Shown here one piece after another: positions 47,314 through 59,311 of a stretch of DNA of 64,000 nt. A model generated the notes under the pieces. It saw only the letters and a program-made list of their open reading frames with translations, ran no database searches and was not told the origin of the DNA. Position numbers and translations under genes: made by a program. The stretch's first letter is position 1, and each line of letters begins with the position of its first letter. Source of the DNA: Gnetum montanum (lineage: Eukaryota; Streptophyta; Gnetopsida; Gnetales; Gnetaceae). The stretch is from the NCBI GenBank assembly GCA_015680685.1, contig MNCI01005957.1:21876-85875 (forward strand), given 5' to 3'.

Positions 47314-50135
47314 TCAAAACCAACAGCAGTAAATCAACGTCGCTTATGTCAGAACCAGCAATAACAGCAAACCAATGTCCTGTGCACGATTAAAATGGAA
47401 GAGGCTTATATGCCTATATATATCGAAACCATTGCCCCTCAAAGGGCATCCAAGAGATTGATCCGGAAAAAGTTCAATTTTTGCAACGGTTATTTTTATT
47501 ATATTGATGGGAATCAAAGTTTTTCTTTTCTTTTTCTTTTTCTTTTTTCCCTTTTTTTTTTTTTTTTAATGCTAAGATGAAGGAGTGACGTGTGTTGTAC
47601 ATACGGATAAAAGGCAAACTTGCTGGTTGTACATAGGGAGACAAGGCAAACTTGCTGATAGTGACTTTTTAATTTTGTTTATGGTTGAGAGTGAAAAATT
47701 GATGCATACAAAGTTTGATTCACTCTACCGTGTCGCACGTTATTCTTCTTGGATTGTATTTTTTTTGTTTTCGTTTTTTTTTTTTTTTTTTCCTTCCGTT
47801 GTTTTTGGTTTTATTTTTTTATTTTTTTTTGTTTTTTTTTTTTGTTTGTTTCTCTCCTTTTCTTATCATCTACATGGCCTATATAATTTGAAATTCAATT
47901 TTGGAGGGAGTTAAACCTATTTTATTTTTTTGTTTGTTTCTTTCCTTTTCATACCATCTACATGGCCTATATAATTTGAAATTCAATTTTGGGGGTTGTT
48001 AAACCCTGAAATAATTGTAACTTTGGGGGGTGTTAAACCCTAAAATAATTGTAATATAGGTGCACCCTAAGATATATTATCTAATTAGAACTTTATAACT
48101 TAGCATTGCCCAATAGAATCAAACTCATTACTTGAAGCTTTCAAACCAAAAGTCTTAGGCTAACACCTCATTATTAAAAAATCTAATTTTTACTTACAAA
48201 TACCAAGTCCCCATTTGGATAAACTGGATAAAGTAGTTTTAGATTTTGTTTTTTTAACCATTTTTTAAATTTATAACTTAGTGTTGCCCACTAAAATCAA
48301 CATTGCTTATTGAAATCACACTATTCTTATTTTCACCTTTCATCTACCTATTATGGTAGGACTCCCAATGAGTTATTAGCATACAAAACCTAGGTTACAT
48401 ATTCTATTCTAGGGGGAAACACTAAGTTATGTATAAAAATAAATTCTGAAATTCTAAAATAGTTGTGGTCCAACAAATCTAAGAGTTACAATAATACACA
48501 AGTTACAAGGTTAAGTTATGTATGAGGTACTTTGGAGGGTGTTGAACCTCAAAAAAATTAATAAAAAGCAAAAAAAAAAAAAACATTAAAGCATATTACA
48601 TGCTTAATAGTAAGTAGAAAACATAAAAAATAACTTGGAAAGGAAAAACTGCATTGCTTGCCCCACTCTCCTTGAACATTCAACTAAATCACCATTAAGC
48701 TCAAAGAGATTTGCTTCATCATTCCAAGGATGTCCATCTCTTACTTGTTTTCATTCACCTTGGTCATTCACAATCAAGCATATGGCTAGTACTCAAGAAC
48801 ATTTATGCCAAAATCAACAACATTAAATCAAGGTCGCATATGTTAAAACCAACAATAACAGCAAACCCATGTCATGTGCATGACTAAAATGGAAGAGGCT
48901 TATATGCCTATATATATTGAAATCATTGCCCATCAAAAGGGCATCCAGGAGATTGATCCTAACAAAGTTTAATTTTTTCAATGGTTATTTTTATTATATT
49001 GATAGTAAATCAACATTTTTCTTTTTTCTTTTTTTCGTAACGGCTATTTCATTGACCATAGACCAATGTAAGGGGTAGAATGCTAAGATGAAGAAATCTA
49101 TAAGTGTAGTGATATATATAGAGAAAAGACAAACTTGCCCATTGTGAATTTTTAATTTTGTTTATGATAACTTTAAACATGGTTGAAAATGGAATATTGA
49201 TGCATGCAAAGTTAGATTGTCACTCTAACGTGTATTTTATTATTACATTGAACGTTATTCTTCTTGGATTGTCTTTTTTGTTTTGTTTTTCCTAATTGTT
49301 TTTGGTTTTTTTTTATTTTATTTATTTTTTTGTTTCTTTCCTTTTCTTACCATCTAAATGGCCTATATAATTTGAAATTCAATTTTGGGGGGTGTTAAAC
49401 CTTAAAATAATTGTAATATAGGTACACCCTAATATAGGTAACACCTCATTATTAAAAAATCTAATTTTTACTTAAAGATACCAAGTCCCCATTTGGATAA
49501 ATTGGATACAATAGTTTTAGATTTTGTTTTTTTTTTAACCATTTTTTAAATTCATAACTTAGTGTTGCCCAATTGCTTATTGAAATCAAACTTATGATTT
49601 GGAGTTTATAAGATAAAATAGCTATTTTAATTCTATTCTCATTTTCACCTTTCAACTACCTCTTATGGTAGGACTCACAATGAGTTGTTAGCTTAGTGGT
49701 AGAAGTATTAGCATACAAAACCTAGGTCACAAATTCTATTCTAGGGGGAAACATTAAGTTATGTATAAAAAAATTCTGAAATTCTAAAATAGGTGTGGTC
49801 CAACAAATCTAAGAGTTACAATAATACACTAGTTACAAGGTTAAGCTATGTATGAGGTACTTTGGAGGGTGCTAAACCTCAAAAAAATTAATAATAAGCA
49901 AAAAAAACATTAAAGGAAAAATAACTTGGAAAGGAAAAACTACATTGAGACCATCAGCAATCAATGCAAGTTGGTTTCTTGCTTGCACTACTCTCCTTGA
50001 ACATTCAACTAAATCACCATTATGCTCAAAGAGATTTGCTTCATCATTCCAAGCATGTCAATCTCTTACTTGTTTTCATTCACCATGGTCATTCACAATC
50101 AAGCATGTGGCTAGTACTCAAGAACATTTATCCAC
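47314..50135. repeat. Tandem duplication of the RING gene promoter region
   Basis: Copy A is about 47314-48810 and copy B about 48811-50135. Matching blocks are CAGCAAACC..ATGTC at 47364 and 48852, TATATGCCTATATATAT at 47407 and 48900, TTTGAAATTCAATTTTGG at 47887 and 49370, and ATTCAACTAAATCACCAT at 48676 and 50001. Copy A begins about 30 bp upstream of the start codon, so the copied unit is the 5' leader, TATA box and about 1.4 kb of upstream DNA. T-rich tracts and gaps account for length differences. Confidence 0.8.
47415..47423 (-). promoter_or_regulatory. TATA box of the RING gene
   Basis: The minus strand reads CGATATATATAGGC about 130 bp before the start codon, with a non-coding leader between. 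The same box recurs in the duplicated upstream copy at 48909-48918. Confidence 0.5.
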
Positions 50136-50221
50136 TGGTTACCATTTAGACCCCTTTTAGCTAGTCAGTGAATAGCATTTTAAGGGTAATTTCAAGAAAC
50201 ATGATTTTTGGAGCAAATAAA

Positions 50222-50543
50222 TCACCTTACGCTAGGACACCTTGGAGGATTGTTCATGCATCCTCCAAAGCATAGACACTTGTGCTCAAACTTGTTATGA
50301 TCTTCAAGAGCCTCATGCTTTTCATTAAGCTTAGGAACTAGGGATAATAGTATGATGTAAAACCCAAAATCCATCACTAAAATCCCTTCCTCTAGGTCCA
50401 CCAAATCTACCACCAAGCTTCTTATCATTTTTGGATGCATCTGTATCATTCTTCTTGTACTTTTTGGGCTTAGAATCAACCACCAAGCTAGCACCCAACT
50501 CAAGCACCTTACTATACTTTGTAATCTTATATGTTTTAATCTC
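50222..50543 (-). pseudogene. gag: E9 gag, downstream part (cut by E8)
   Basis: The minus strand reads EIKTYKITKYSKVLELGASL, then SKPKKYKKNDTDASKNDKKL, then HKCLCFGGCMNNPPRC, a Cys-rich patch. It continues the gag of 60713-61660 across the E8 insertion (ATCTC at 50539-50543 is the shared target site). Stops are present. Confidence 0.65.
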
Positions 50544-51274
50544 TGATGAGAGCAATTACTCTAATTATTAGAGTGGTTACTCTAGTGGTTACTTTGGTAG
50601 TTATTCTAATTATTAGAGTGGTTACTCTAGCAGTTATTCTAATTATTAGAGAGGTTACTCTAGCGGTTACTTTAGTAGTTATTCTAATTATTAGAGTGGT
50701 TACTCTAATTATTAGAGTAGTTGCTCCCAAGCCTATAAATACAGTGCCCAGTCGCACAATTGGGAAGGAAGTCTTTTAGCAGTCAAGTACCAAAACTCTT
50801 GTAGTCTGTTTGAAAGTTAGAGTATTTTCCAAGTGCCTGCAGTAGCAGGTCTAAGTGTGGACGGATCTTTATTCAAGCATTGATGTACCTGAGCAATTGT
50901 GTTGGTGATAAAGAAGAGCTCTTTGATTCATCCTTGCAACACTTGAGATTTGTTTTCTTACGCATTTCTTTTATTTTATTTTCTTATGCATTTATTTTAT
51001 TTTATGCACTTTACATTTTTGTTATTAGCACAGCAATTCATTTTGATCAATGAAGCAAATCGTTAAATTACACAAGCATGACCACTTCAAGCATGCGTGT
51101 AATGCTTAGTAACCCAGTAATGATTAGCATTTAGTAATCCCAGCAGTGNTGATCAACCAACCCGTCCTTGTTCCACAAGGGCACATAAGCACTTAGTCCT
51201 TGGAATTTGACCAGATCGTGCATGAAATGCTCGTATTCATATGGTTGAGCGTAGGGGTACCTCGTCGCTCATCA
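50544..51274 (+). repeat. E8 5' LTR (shortened at an assembly join)
   Basis: TGATGAGAGC to GCTCATCA. At the N at 51149 about 220 bp present in the 3' LTR (roughly 60370-60590) is missing. The U3 array is shorter than in the 3' LTR. TATAAATA at 50734-50741. Confidence 0.9.
50549..50728. repeat. Palindromic CTCTAATTATTAGAG array in E8 U3
   Basis: Repeated ACTCTAATTATTAGAG and GGTTACTCTAG(C/T)GGTTACT units, each nearly self-complementary around TAATTATTA. The 3' LTR holds a longer version at 59623-59940. Confidence 0.85.
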
Positions 51275-51293
51275 TTGGCACTATTTCTAGGGA
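51275..51293 (+). other. E8 primer-binding site (worn)
   Basis: TTGGCACTATTTCTAGGGA follows the LTR. The tRNA-Asp pattern is recognisable but has several changes. Confidence 0.7.
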
Positions 51294-51349
51294 CTTAGTT
51301 GTTTGTGCGCTAACTAGAACATAGGAAATCATTCACATCATTGGAACAA

Positions 51350-51388
51350 ACCCTTAGGGTTTAGGGTTTAGGGTGTAGGGTTTAGGGA
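51350..51388. repeat. Telomere-like TTTAGGG repeats in the E8 leader
   Basis: AAACCCTTAGGGTTTAGGG then TTTAGGGTGTAGGGTTTAGGG: about five plant telomere-type units (one is TGTAGGG), next to an inverted AAACCCT. They lie between the primer site and the gag start. Confidence 0.85.
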
Positions 51389-51398
51389 ACAGACAAGT

Positions 51399-53327
51399 AT
51401 GTCTCCTTCTTTGTATAGAAGCGCCTCATCGCCTAGGTTTGAAATAGGAAACAATCGACGATGTAATACACATGACGTTGATTCGCCAGTCCCTCAACAA
51501 GTTTGAGTTGTATATATTCAGCCCAATGAGTATATACCATACTTCACCTTTATCCTCCATCAAGATGAACAATTGCATTGGTGAGACTTAGAATGTAACA
51601 TAGTGTTACCTCCAAATCGTTCTGTCCCGAGTATGCTTCTTCGTGCTCTCACATGAATTGGCATGTCGCACTTACACGTAGAATACATTGTGCAAGACCA
51701 TGACTCGAGAGAATATCATCCCACAAAGGCATAACATCAAAGGGACTTGCAACAGGAGAGACATCATAAGTCTTTGAAGGGTAAGTGATCCCAAGATGCC
51801 CCACATGTCTTAAGCAAAAATGAGGGTGGTGAACCTACCTCAGGCAGTCACCCACACAACGATGTTCCTCCCCTTGACTTTGGCCAAGGGGTTGTGTATC
51901 AAAACCTTCATTCCACTATTCATAACCTCGATTTTGGTACCCATGGGCACAAAGGGTCTAAAAAAGGGACACGAACTCATGATAAAGGTGGACATTCTGA
52001 TCGCAATCGCGATCAGGGCCGAGATTGTAGAAGAGAAGGTAGTAGACACTGTCATGGTGACGGTTCTCCTTATTCTTCACCTTCATCATCTCCTTCATCC
52101 TCTCCTTCAATATTCAGACACGATCATAAAGAAAAAGACCATGGGGATAAAGGTAGGCAAAGTGGAAGTCATAGACGAAATAGCCAGGAAAGGGGACGAG
52201 GGCATTCTAGAGAGTCACAACATAGAAGATGGGAGAGTAGGGAAAAACGTAGGCATCATAAATGCCATGGACGAGACAATCACAATGAACCCCTACTTGC
52301 TACTCGAGGTATGTTGAACATAGCTAAGGCTATTAGAATTCCAACAAGGCACCAAAAAGATAGTAGGATTAAGAGATTAGATATAAACAATATCCCACGA
52401 TTTGAAGGAGGATACAACACTGATTCTCAGAGTCACTTACAAGCATTCCATGATGCGTGTGCCTTACAAAATATAGAGAATGAATGGAAAAAACTTAAGT
52501 TGTTTCCATGGATACTAGTTAAAGAAGTGGAAATCTGGTACTGGTCTTTAGAACCAGAATCCATTCATAGGTGAAGTACTATGTTAGAACTATTTAATGA
52601 AAAGTACCAAATGTACTCCCGAGTGTCTAACTTGCGAAAGCAAATCCAAGGCAAGAAACAAGGAGGACGTGAACCCTTGGATGCTACCATGGGTCGATAT
52701 TATGCACTATTACACCATTGTCCTGGCCATGGTTATTTGCAAAGGGATCAACTACGCCATCTCATGGATGGGCTTAGGCATGAAACGAGAAGAACCCTTG
52801 GGACTTATACCCAAGCAAGACTATCCAAGCTTAGGTCTCATCAAATTCAAAGACTATTGGAGCAAGTTGCTAAGGAAGAAGGTGAGCTACGGAAGAGAGA
52901 AAGTGTGAAAGAGTATAACCAATATCCTTCCCTCCAAAAGAGGAGAGTAAGATTTTGTAAGGATGAAGAAGAGTCACCACTTGAAGAGATGGTGAATAGG
53001 AAAACTTTGCCTATCCAAAAGTTGACATCAGAAGTATCAACAAAGGTAGACCAAATGTGGGATTCCCTAGACAATAGATTTCAATCTATTTTTAAAATAG
53101 TAAAGGAGTCTAGAGAGCAAGGTAGTGATCGCAAAAAAAGAAAAATGAGAGAAGTTAAATATGCACGTAGCAAGGATAAGGGCAAAGTTGCCATCATTGA
53201 AGAGGTTGTGGAGTCAGAAATAGACAATGATAGTGGACATGAAATATGTCAATATGACCATCCTAAGGGATGTTGCTCTGTAATTTCACATCTGCAAGAG
53301 TCTAGGGTGTATGCACTCAATCCATGA
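51399..53327 (+). pseudogene. gag: E8 gag
   Basis: Start ATG at 51399 (MSPSLYRSASSPRFE), followed by text parallel to E5 (NEYIPYFTFILHQDE). One frame runs to 53327 with stops near 51510, 51590 and 52575. Middle: Arg/Ser/His-rich RNRDQGRDCRREGSRHC and a Ser/Pro run. Core: FHDACALQNIENEWKKLKLF, SRVSNLRKQIQGKKQGGREP and RHETRRTLGTYTQ. The zinc-like motif is HEICQYDHPKGCCSVISHL, where the first Cys is His. Confidence 0.83.
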
Positions 53328-54472
53328 TTGAACAAACAGCAAGCACCCTGAAGGTTACCTTACTCCCAAGGTAACCCAAGATAGTTCCACCAACCCTTAA
53401 TGTATTATCCAAGTGGAACTCCACAATAACTAATTAAGCAATATCAATAGTGGCAGAACCCACAATCATGGGGAATGCCACCACCAAGGCAACAATATCC
53501 TTACCGGCAACCTAACCCATATGGATATTACGTGTAGCAACCAATCTCCCCACATGAATCTATTGGTCACATCACTTCTAAACCTCACTACCAAACCTAC
53601 AAGTATTATGGAACTCCCTCTTCTAAGGGCGATATTCCACAAGCATATCATCCTTCTCATCCAGCCACATCTCTTCCACCAATAGCTCCACTACCACTTG
53701 CTCCAGCTATGCAGGGTGAAATCCCTACCCAGCCACAGAAACGTAATGCCACAAGGGCTATTAACTCTCAACCTACTATTGGTTCCAACAACCACATGAA
53801 GAAAAGACATTTCTTTAGAACCAACAGACCAACCAAGCCCTTGCAATCACAAGCAGCTGATTCCTTAGATGCCTTAGTATCAATCAAAACTTCGAAGCCT
53901 CCTTCAACTCAACCACCGCACTCAACGCATATGATCATGCTAACACATGTTGTTACCAATTGGATCAAAGCTGGCCACCGTCCTAGGAAATTCTTTGATC
54001 CTGGGAGTCCTCTGATATACTTACAAATCGCTGAAAATGCACCGTGCAAGGCTCTTTTGGATTCAGGTTCTAGTGTCAACTTGATTTCTCAAGAAATGTA
54101 CAAGGCCTGGAACCTACCTCCATTGAAAAAGAGCAACATCTAGCTAGAGTTGGCCAACCAGTCCATCATTGTTCCATTGGAACTGGTGGAAGACATTGTT
54201 ACCACTGTTTGTGGGTGGTCGTACCCAGCTAACTTCCTAGTGATTCTGATGAACAACGGTAAGGGGGACTTCCCAATCATAATGGAAAAAGCATGGCTGA
54301 GCACCATCAATGCATGCCTAGGAATCCATGATCTTTCCCTAGAAATATTAAAGGAAAATACATTAGGAAAGATCAAGAAGAAGAAAGTTCTGTGTATCGC
54401 ATATAGTGACACAGGGTGTAATTGCGTGCAAAGGTTATGGTTTGTGCAAAGTTTAACATTTCCTATATGCAA
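53328..54472 (+). pseudogene. E8 protease with gag tail
   Basis: Same frame as gag. PLIYLQIAENAPCKALLDSG then SSVNLISQEMYKAWNLPPLK holds the DSG active site at about 54058-54066. One stop (AACATCTAG, 54139) separates the two halves; LANQSIIVPLELVEDI and DFPIIMEKAWLSTINAC follow. Confidence 0.83.
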
Positions 54473-55790
54473 TCAGTGTGCACAAGTGATCAACATACAA
54501 AGATGCCTGTATGCAGCATCCACAAAACAAGAAGGCACCCAGTGGCTAACAGCTGATCAAGAAAGCAATTCACTCATATGCATGGAACCAACTAAGGGTT
54601 TGACTTGCGCTTACATCGATAGCATAGACGCATTAGAGCAAGTCCACCACCAACTTCCAAGTCTTAACCTTGAAAATGTCAACTGGGGGAAGTTGGAAAT
54701 CCCTGAGAAATTTAAGCGGGAGCCCTTCAAGTTCAAACCATTACCCATCGGTACGAAATACACGTTCCTTAAAAATGGAAAATCGGTAATTATCAACACT
54801 AAGCTTGCCCCTCAACAGAAAGAAGAACTACTAAAGGTAATCAATAGATGGTCAAAAGCCTTTGCTTGGTTATATCCCAAATTAACTAGAGTAGATCCTA
54901 GGATATGCCAACATAGGATTTACACTGATCCCTCCATGAAGTCTCGAAGACAACTGTAGAGGCATTTGAACCCAAAGCTGAAGTAAGTAGTCAAGGAAGA
55001 AATCGAACAGCTTCTCAAGGCTGGGTTCATATACCCCATTGCTAATAGTGAATGGGTTAGCCCCTTAGTTATTTTTCCTAAAAAGGAAGGAAAATGGAGG
55101 GTGTGCATAGATTTCAGGCTACTGAATATGGCAACATTCAAAGATCACTTTCTGTTGCCATTTGTTGACCAAGTCTTAGACACCATCGCAAGGCATCACT
55201 ATTATAGTTTTTTGGATGGATATAGCAGATATAACCAAATACAAATAGTCCTAGAAGACCAAGCTAAGACTACATTCACCAGTCCTTGTGGAATGTTTGC
55301 ATACAAACAGATGTTTTTTGGCTTGTGCAATGCCCCTACAACATTTCAACGACTAGTTCTAAGCATATTCCAACAGTAGATAGGTAACGGCGTGGAGGTC
55401 TTTATGAACAACTTCTCCACTTATGGAGCAAACTTTAATCAAGCCTTAGACTGATTAGAGCAAGTGTTAAAAAGATGTGTAGAAACCAATTTGAGGCTCA
55501 ACTAGCAAAAAATCCATTTGATGGTCCAAGAGGGTGTAGTACTAGGGCACAAAATCTCACACACAGGGATAGGGGTAGACCCCAAAAAAATCAAAGTTAT
55601 CCAAGGAATTACCTGCCATCCGAAAATTGTCAAAGATATTTGGTCATTCCTTGGACACACTGGCTACTATAGGAGATTTATTGAGAACTTTTCAAAGGTT
55701 TTCAAACCATTGGTGGAATTAACAAAAAAGGGTGTACCTTTCGAATGGACCAGGGAATGCAAACTAGCTTTCCAAAATTTAAAGTAGAAG
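54473..55790 (+). pseudogene. E8 reverse transcriptase
   Basis: CQHRIYTDPSMKSRRQ (about 54905), then FIYPIANSEWVSPLVIFPKK, WRVCIDFRLLNMATFKDHF, YYSFLDGYSRYNQIQI and FFGLCNAPTTFQRL. The catalytic motif at about 55401-55415 reads FMNNF where E5 has FMDDF: both catalytic Asp are Asn. Then VVLGHKISHTGIGVDPKK and FLGHTGYYRRFIENFSKV. Stops at 54958, 55378 and others. It cannot be active as written. Confidence 0.87.
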
Positions 55791-56396
55791 CTAGTAGAAA
55801 CACCCATTCTACAAGCTCCTAATTGGTCCAAACCATTCCATATCATGACTGACACATCCAACTATGCCTTAGGAGCTGTACTTACACAATTAGATGACCA
55901 AAAGCATCCTTATTACATCCACTATGCAAGTAGAAGTATCGCTAGTGCACAACTTAACTACACTACCACAGAGAGAATTAATGGTTATAGTGTTTACACT
56001 AGAAAATTTTAGACACTATGTATTAGGATATAAAGTATATGTACATATAGATCATAGTGCAATCTGGTTCCTCATGAATAAGCCAATGGTAAGCCCTTGT
56101 ATCATACGATGGCTTGTAATCTTATAAGAGTTCGATCTTACAATGATCGATCATAAAGGCACTGAGAATGTAGTTGCTGATCATTTATCTTGGTTGCAAT
56201 GGGACAACAAAGAGGATGAGTATCCAATTTTTGATTATTTCCCTAATGAATTCCTATTTGCTAGTGTAGTGAATAATCAATCAACCACGGAGACAAACTG
56301 GTATAGTAGCATTCTTACCTATCTCCTCACCCAACAAACACCACAAGAGTTAAACCTTAAGAAGAAACAATAGTTTCTTCACCGAGCCAAGTCTTT
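55791..56396 (+). pseudogene. E8 RNase H and linker
   Basis: FHIMTDTSNYALGAVLTQ keeps the first catalytic Asp. A 2 bp loss in a GA run near 55970 shifts the frame; RELMVIVFTLENFRHYVLGY, HIDHSAIWFLMNKP and TENVVADHLSWLQW follow in the new frame. Confidence 0.83.
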
Positions 56397-57540
56397 TATG
56401 GAGATCAATGGGCAAATTTACAAAGTGTGTCCTGATGGCTTGGTTCGATGGTGTGTTCTTGATATAGATCAACTACGAGTTTCCCAAGACACTCATGAGG
56501 GTCCTTGTCGGGGGTCATTATGTTGGGAGACAAATGGCCATCAAGATCTTTCTTGCAGGATATTATTGGCCTACATTGTTTTGAGACACCCATCAATTCG
56601 TCCAATCTTGTAAGCACTATCAACGGGATGGGGGAATGACTGCTAGAATGGAGGATCCGCAATAATGGATCCAACCATTAGAACCCTTCGACATTTGGGG
56701 AATTGATTTTATGAGGCCAATTACACCAATGTCCAATGGAAAAGCTTATATTATTGTTGTTGTTGATTACCTAACAAAATAGGCAAAAGCAGCTACTGTT
56801 AAGGATTGTACATCATCTACAGCTGCACAATTTGTTCAACAACAAATCATAAACAGGTTTGGTGTGCCTCGTGCACTTAATTTAAGACAATGGTACATAC
56901 TTCACAGGTGCAACTTTTCAGAAATTAATGCAATGCTTAGTGGTTGAGCATAAATTGACTACACCATACCACCCCCAAGCGAACAGTCAAGTAGAAGTCA
57001 CCAATAGGGAGATTACAAAGATATTAATAAGAACCATTAGCAAGTTTAGGAGAGACTAGAGCACTAAATTGAACGATGCTCTTTGGGCATACCACTTCAC
57101 ATGGAAAATCCCTACAAGCTACTCTCCCTATGAGTTAGTGTATTGTAAATTACCAATGCTTCCCATTCAAACTGAGCTCCGTACACTATCCATGACATGT
57201 GACCTCAACCTTGACCTTGATCTAGCACAAAAACAACAGCTAGTAACCCTTAACTTACTAGATGAAAACCAATTAGCTACCCTGTCATCTAATGATTTGC
57301 ACAAGGTCTTGAATAAACAACATCATGACCTAAGAATTAGGAAAGTTAAATATCAACTAGGAGATAAGGTTCTCTACTAGAATCCCACACATGTGCCACA
57401 ACGTACTAAATTTCAAACACTGTGGGAAGGACCTTATATTATTTATGCAACTTTTCCTTCAGGGGTCATGATAATATACAAACCTGAGAGCTTGGATAAG
57501 AAAATTTTGATTAATGTGCAATAAACCAAACCTTTCAGGA
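56397..57540 (+). pseudogene. E8 integrase
   Basis: EINGQIYKVCPDGLVRWCVL starts the N-terminal part, with HEGPCRG in the zinc-binding stretch, then a frameshift. [20 protein letters not shown] keeps the first catalytic Asp. 57069-57380 reads LNDALWAYHFTWKIPTSYSP-like text (NDALWAYHF) and YELVYCKLPMLPIQTELRTL, then WEGPYIIYATFPSG. Several stops and shifts. Confidence 0.82.
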
Positions 57541-59200
57541 GCTTAGGATAGCTAGTACACATGCTACCTCTCTTGATGGATAACCATGCTCACTATTTCG
57601 GATCTCCTCCTTCCAACTTAGTCATGGGAGAGATGGCCACCTATGCTAACTATTTTAGGCCCTCAGTTCTTTTTGAATTTTTGTTTTACACATTTTTCCA
57701 ACTTTTCTTATTTTTATTTTACACCATCATTCATGTTTTTACTTCTTCTTCTTTTTTGCTTGATTTAATTGATTTGTCATCCAATAAGTGCTCATGATGG
57801 TGGATTGAATTATATCATATTGATTGCTAATATTTGGTTTCTGCCTTTGAATTATGATGCTGATATTAAGGTATGGTTCTTTTGGTAAAATAGGTAATGA
57901 GTCCACATTGTCCATTCATCCATACAACTCTATGGTCTCCTTTGGCTTGGAACTGTATAGTCCCTTTTTTCTAAGAAAACTTGTTAATGAAATGGTGGCT
58001 GGGTATTTTTCAAAACAAGGAAAGACTCAAAGGATGAAAAGGATGTGACTTCAAGGGGATCCAATGCATTTGTGCTGGCCATTCTCTTGGGTGCTTGGAT
58101 GCTTGATTCTTGGGTTTTCTGCCATTCTGACATTGTTCAAAAGTCAGGAAGCTGAGTGAATAAAAATAAGTCTTTGTATGGTGTGCTTCTCATGGGAAAA
58201 AAAAAAGAAAGGAGAAAAGTGAGAATTCAAAGCATACCCCTTAGACATAATAAAGCAATATGGGCTACAAGCACTAGTTATGAAATTGGAAAGACATGTT
58301 ACTCATGCCTGAACGTTCCCTCTAACTAAGGCCCTTTCTCACTTCCTGCTTCTCCATCTTGCTCTCCTCAGGATGGTGGTTACTCTTTGTGAAGGCATTC
58401 TTATTGCTTCAAGAGGATGGATTGGCTAGGTGTATTAATGTGAGGTTACTGAATGTGGTTGGTTTGAGTCTGGATTTGGGATGAAGNGAGGTTACTGAAT
58501 GTGGTTGGTTTGAGTCTGGATTTGGGATGAAGTTCTACTCAATCATCTTAACCATGAAATACACAAGGGGCTTTACATGACCTTGTTCTTGGGATTCCAT
58601 TCCATTCTCTCCTCTCCATCTTTCTTCCCATTTTCCACCTCATTGCTGATTTTATCATTAGTCTATTCTGGGTTGATGCATTATTTTTCTTTGGTGAATT
58701 CTTTTTGGTAAGTTTTTAACTCTTGCTTCCAAATGACATTCCTAGAGCCTACAGACTCTTTGGTTTGTGGGTTTGGCAGGGCATAAAAGGCATGAGCCTG
58801 CTTTGGGGAGGACCCACTCACATTCCTTTTTAGTGCAATTGTTAAGTACTTTTCCTTAAACATTTCCTACAATCAATTATCTCTTGTTTGATCCCCATCC
58901 ATGACATCCATTTTATTGGCGTTGTCGTTGTTATTTTTTCCCATATTTCTTGTTCCTCATATTTTTCGATCTTATAGCTATTAGAGGTTCACTCTTAGTC
59001 GTGGGGGCCCTGGCACAAATTTTTCAATTTTCTCCATTTTACTATTTACCTAACCCCTACACCTTGGGTAGTCACCTGTGATAAATCTCAGAACCAATTT
59101 CTACCATAACCACAACTCAGCCAATGCGCTTCATATCGAGGCAAGGTATCAACTGCATTGTGGTTTATCTATCCTTCCTTATTTGTGTCTGTGTTGTATG
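57541..59200 (+). other. E8 spacer
   Basis: Non-coding, T-rich at 57660-57740. It aligns in reverse with E4 10560-11990. An N at 58487 joins a 45 bp duplicated overlap. No palindromic array or TATA box like those in the E2 and E5 spacers was seen. Confidence 0.65.
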
Positions 59201-59311
59201 TGTAGATGGCGATCATACAAACAATGGACTAGGCTTGGAGGAAGCACTCAGGATGGACTAGAATTGGAGCATTTACAAAAGGAGCAAGTTTGGTGGAATG
59301 GCTATGGATAA
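59201..59311 (+). pseudogene. E8 micro-ORF after a splice-acceptor-like site
   Basis: TGTATGTGTAG precedes ATG at 59206 (MAIIQTMD then stop). A second frame reads AWRKHSGW, akin to IWREHLEW in E4, and a third reads TRLGGSTQDGLELEHLQKEQ. The acceptor position equals that in front of ORF2 in E2 and E5. Confidence 0.4.

Noticed and set aside
47585-47914. Phe/Ser-rich 109-residue open frame with apparent membrane segments
   Set aside because: It translates T-rich low-complexity tracts in the duplicated promoter region and is not conserved in copy B.
50536-50779. Open frames on both strands at 50536-50779 and 59520-59997 with valine/isoleucine/threonine repeats resembling a membrane or amyloid protein
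   Set aside because: They are translations of the palindromic LTR array, open on both strands because of its composition; no start context and the copies lie inside LTRs.
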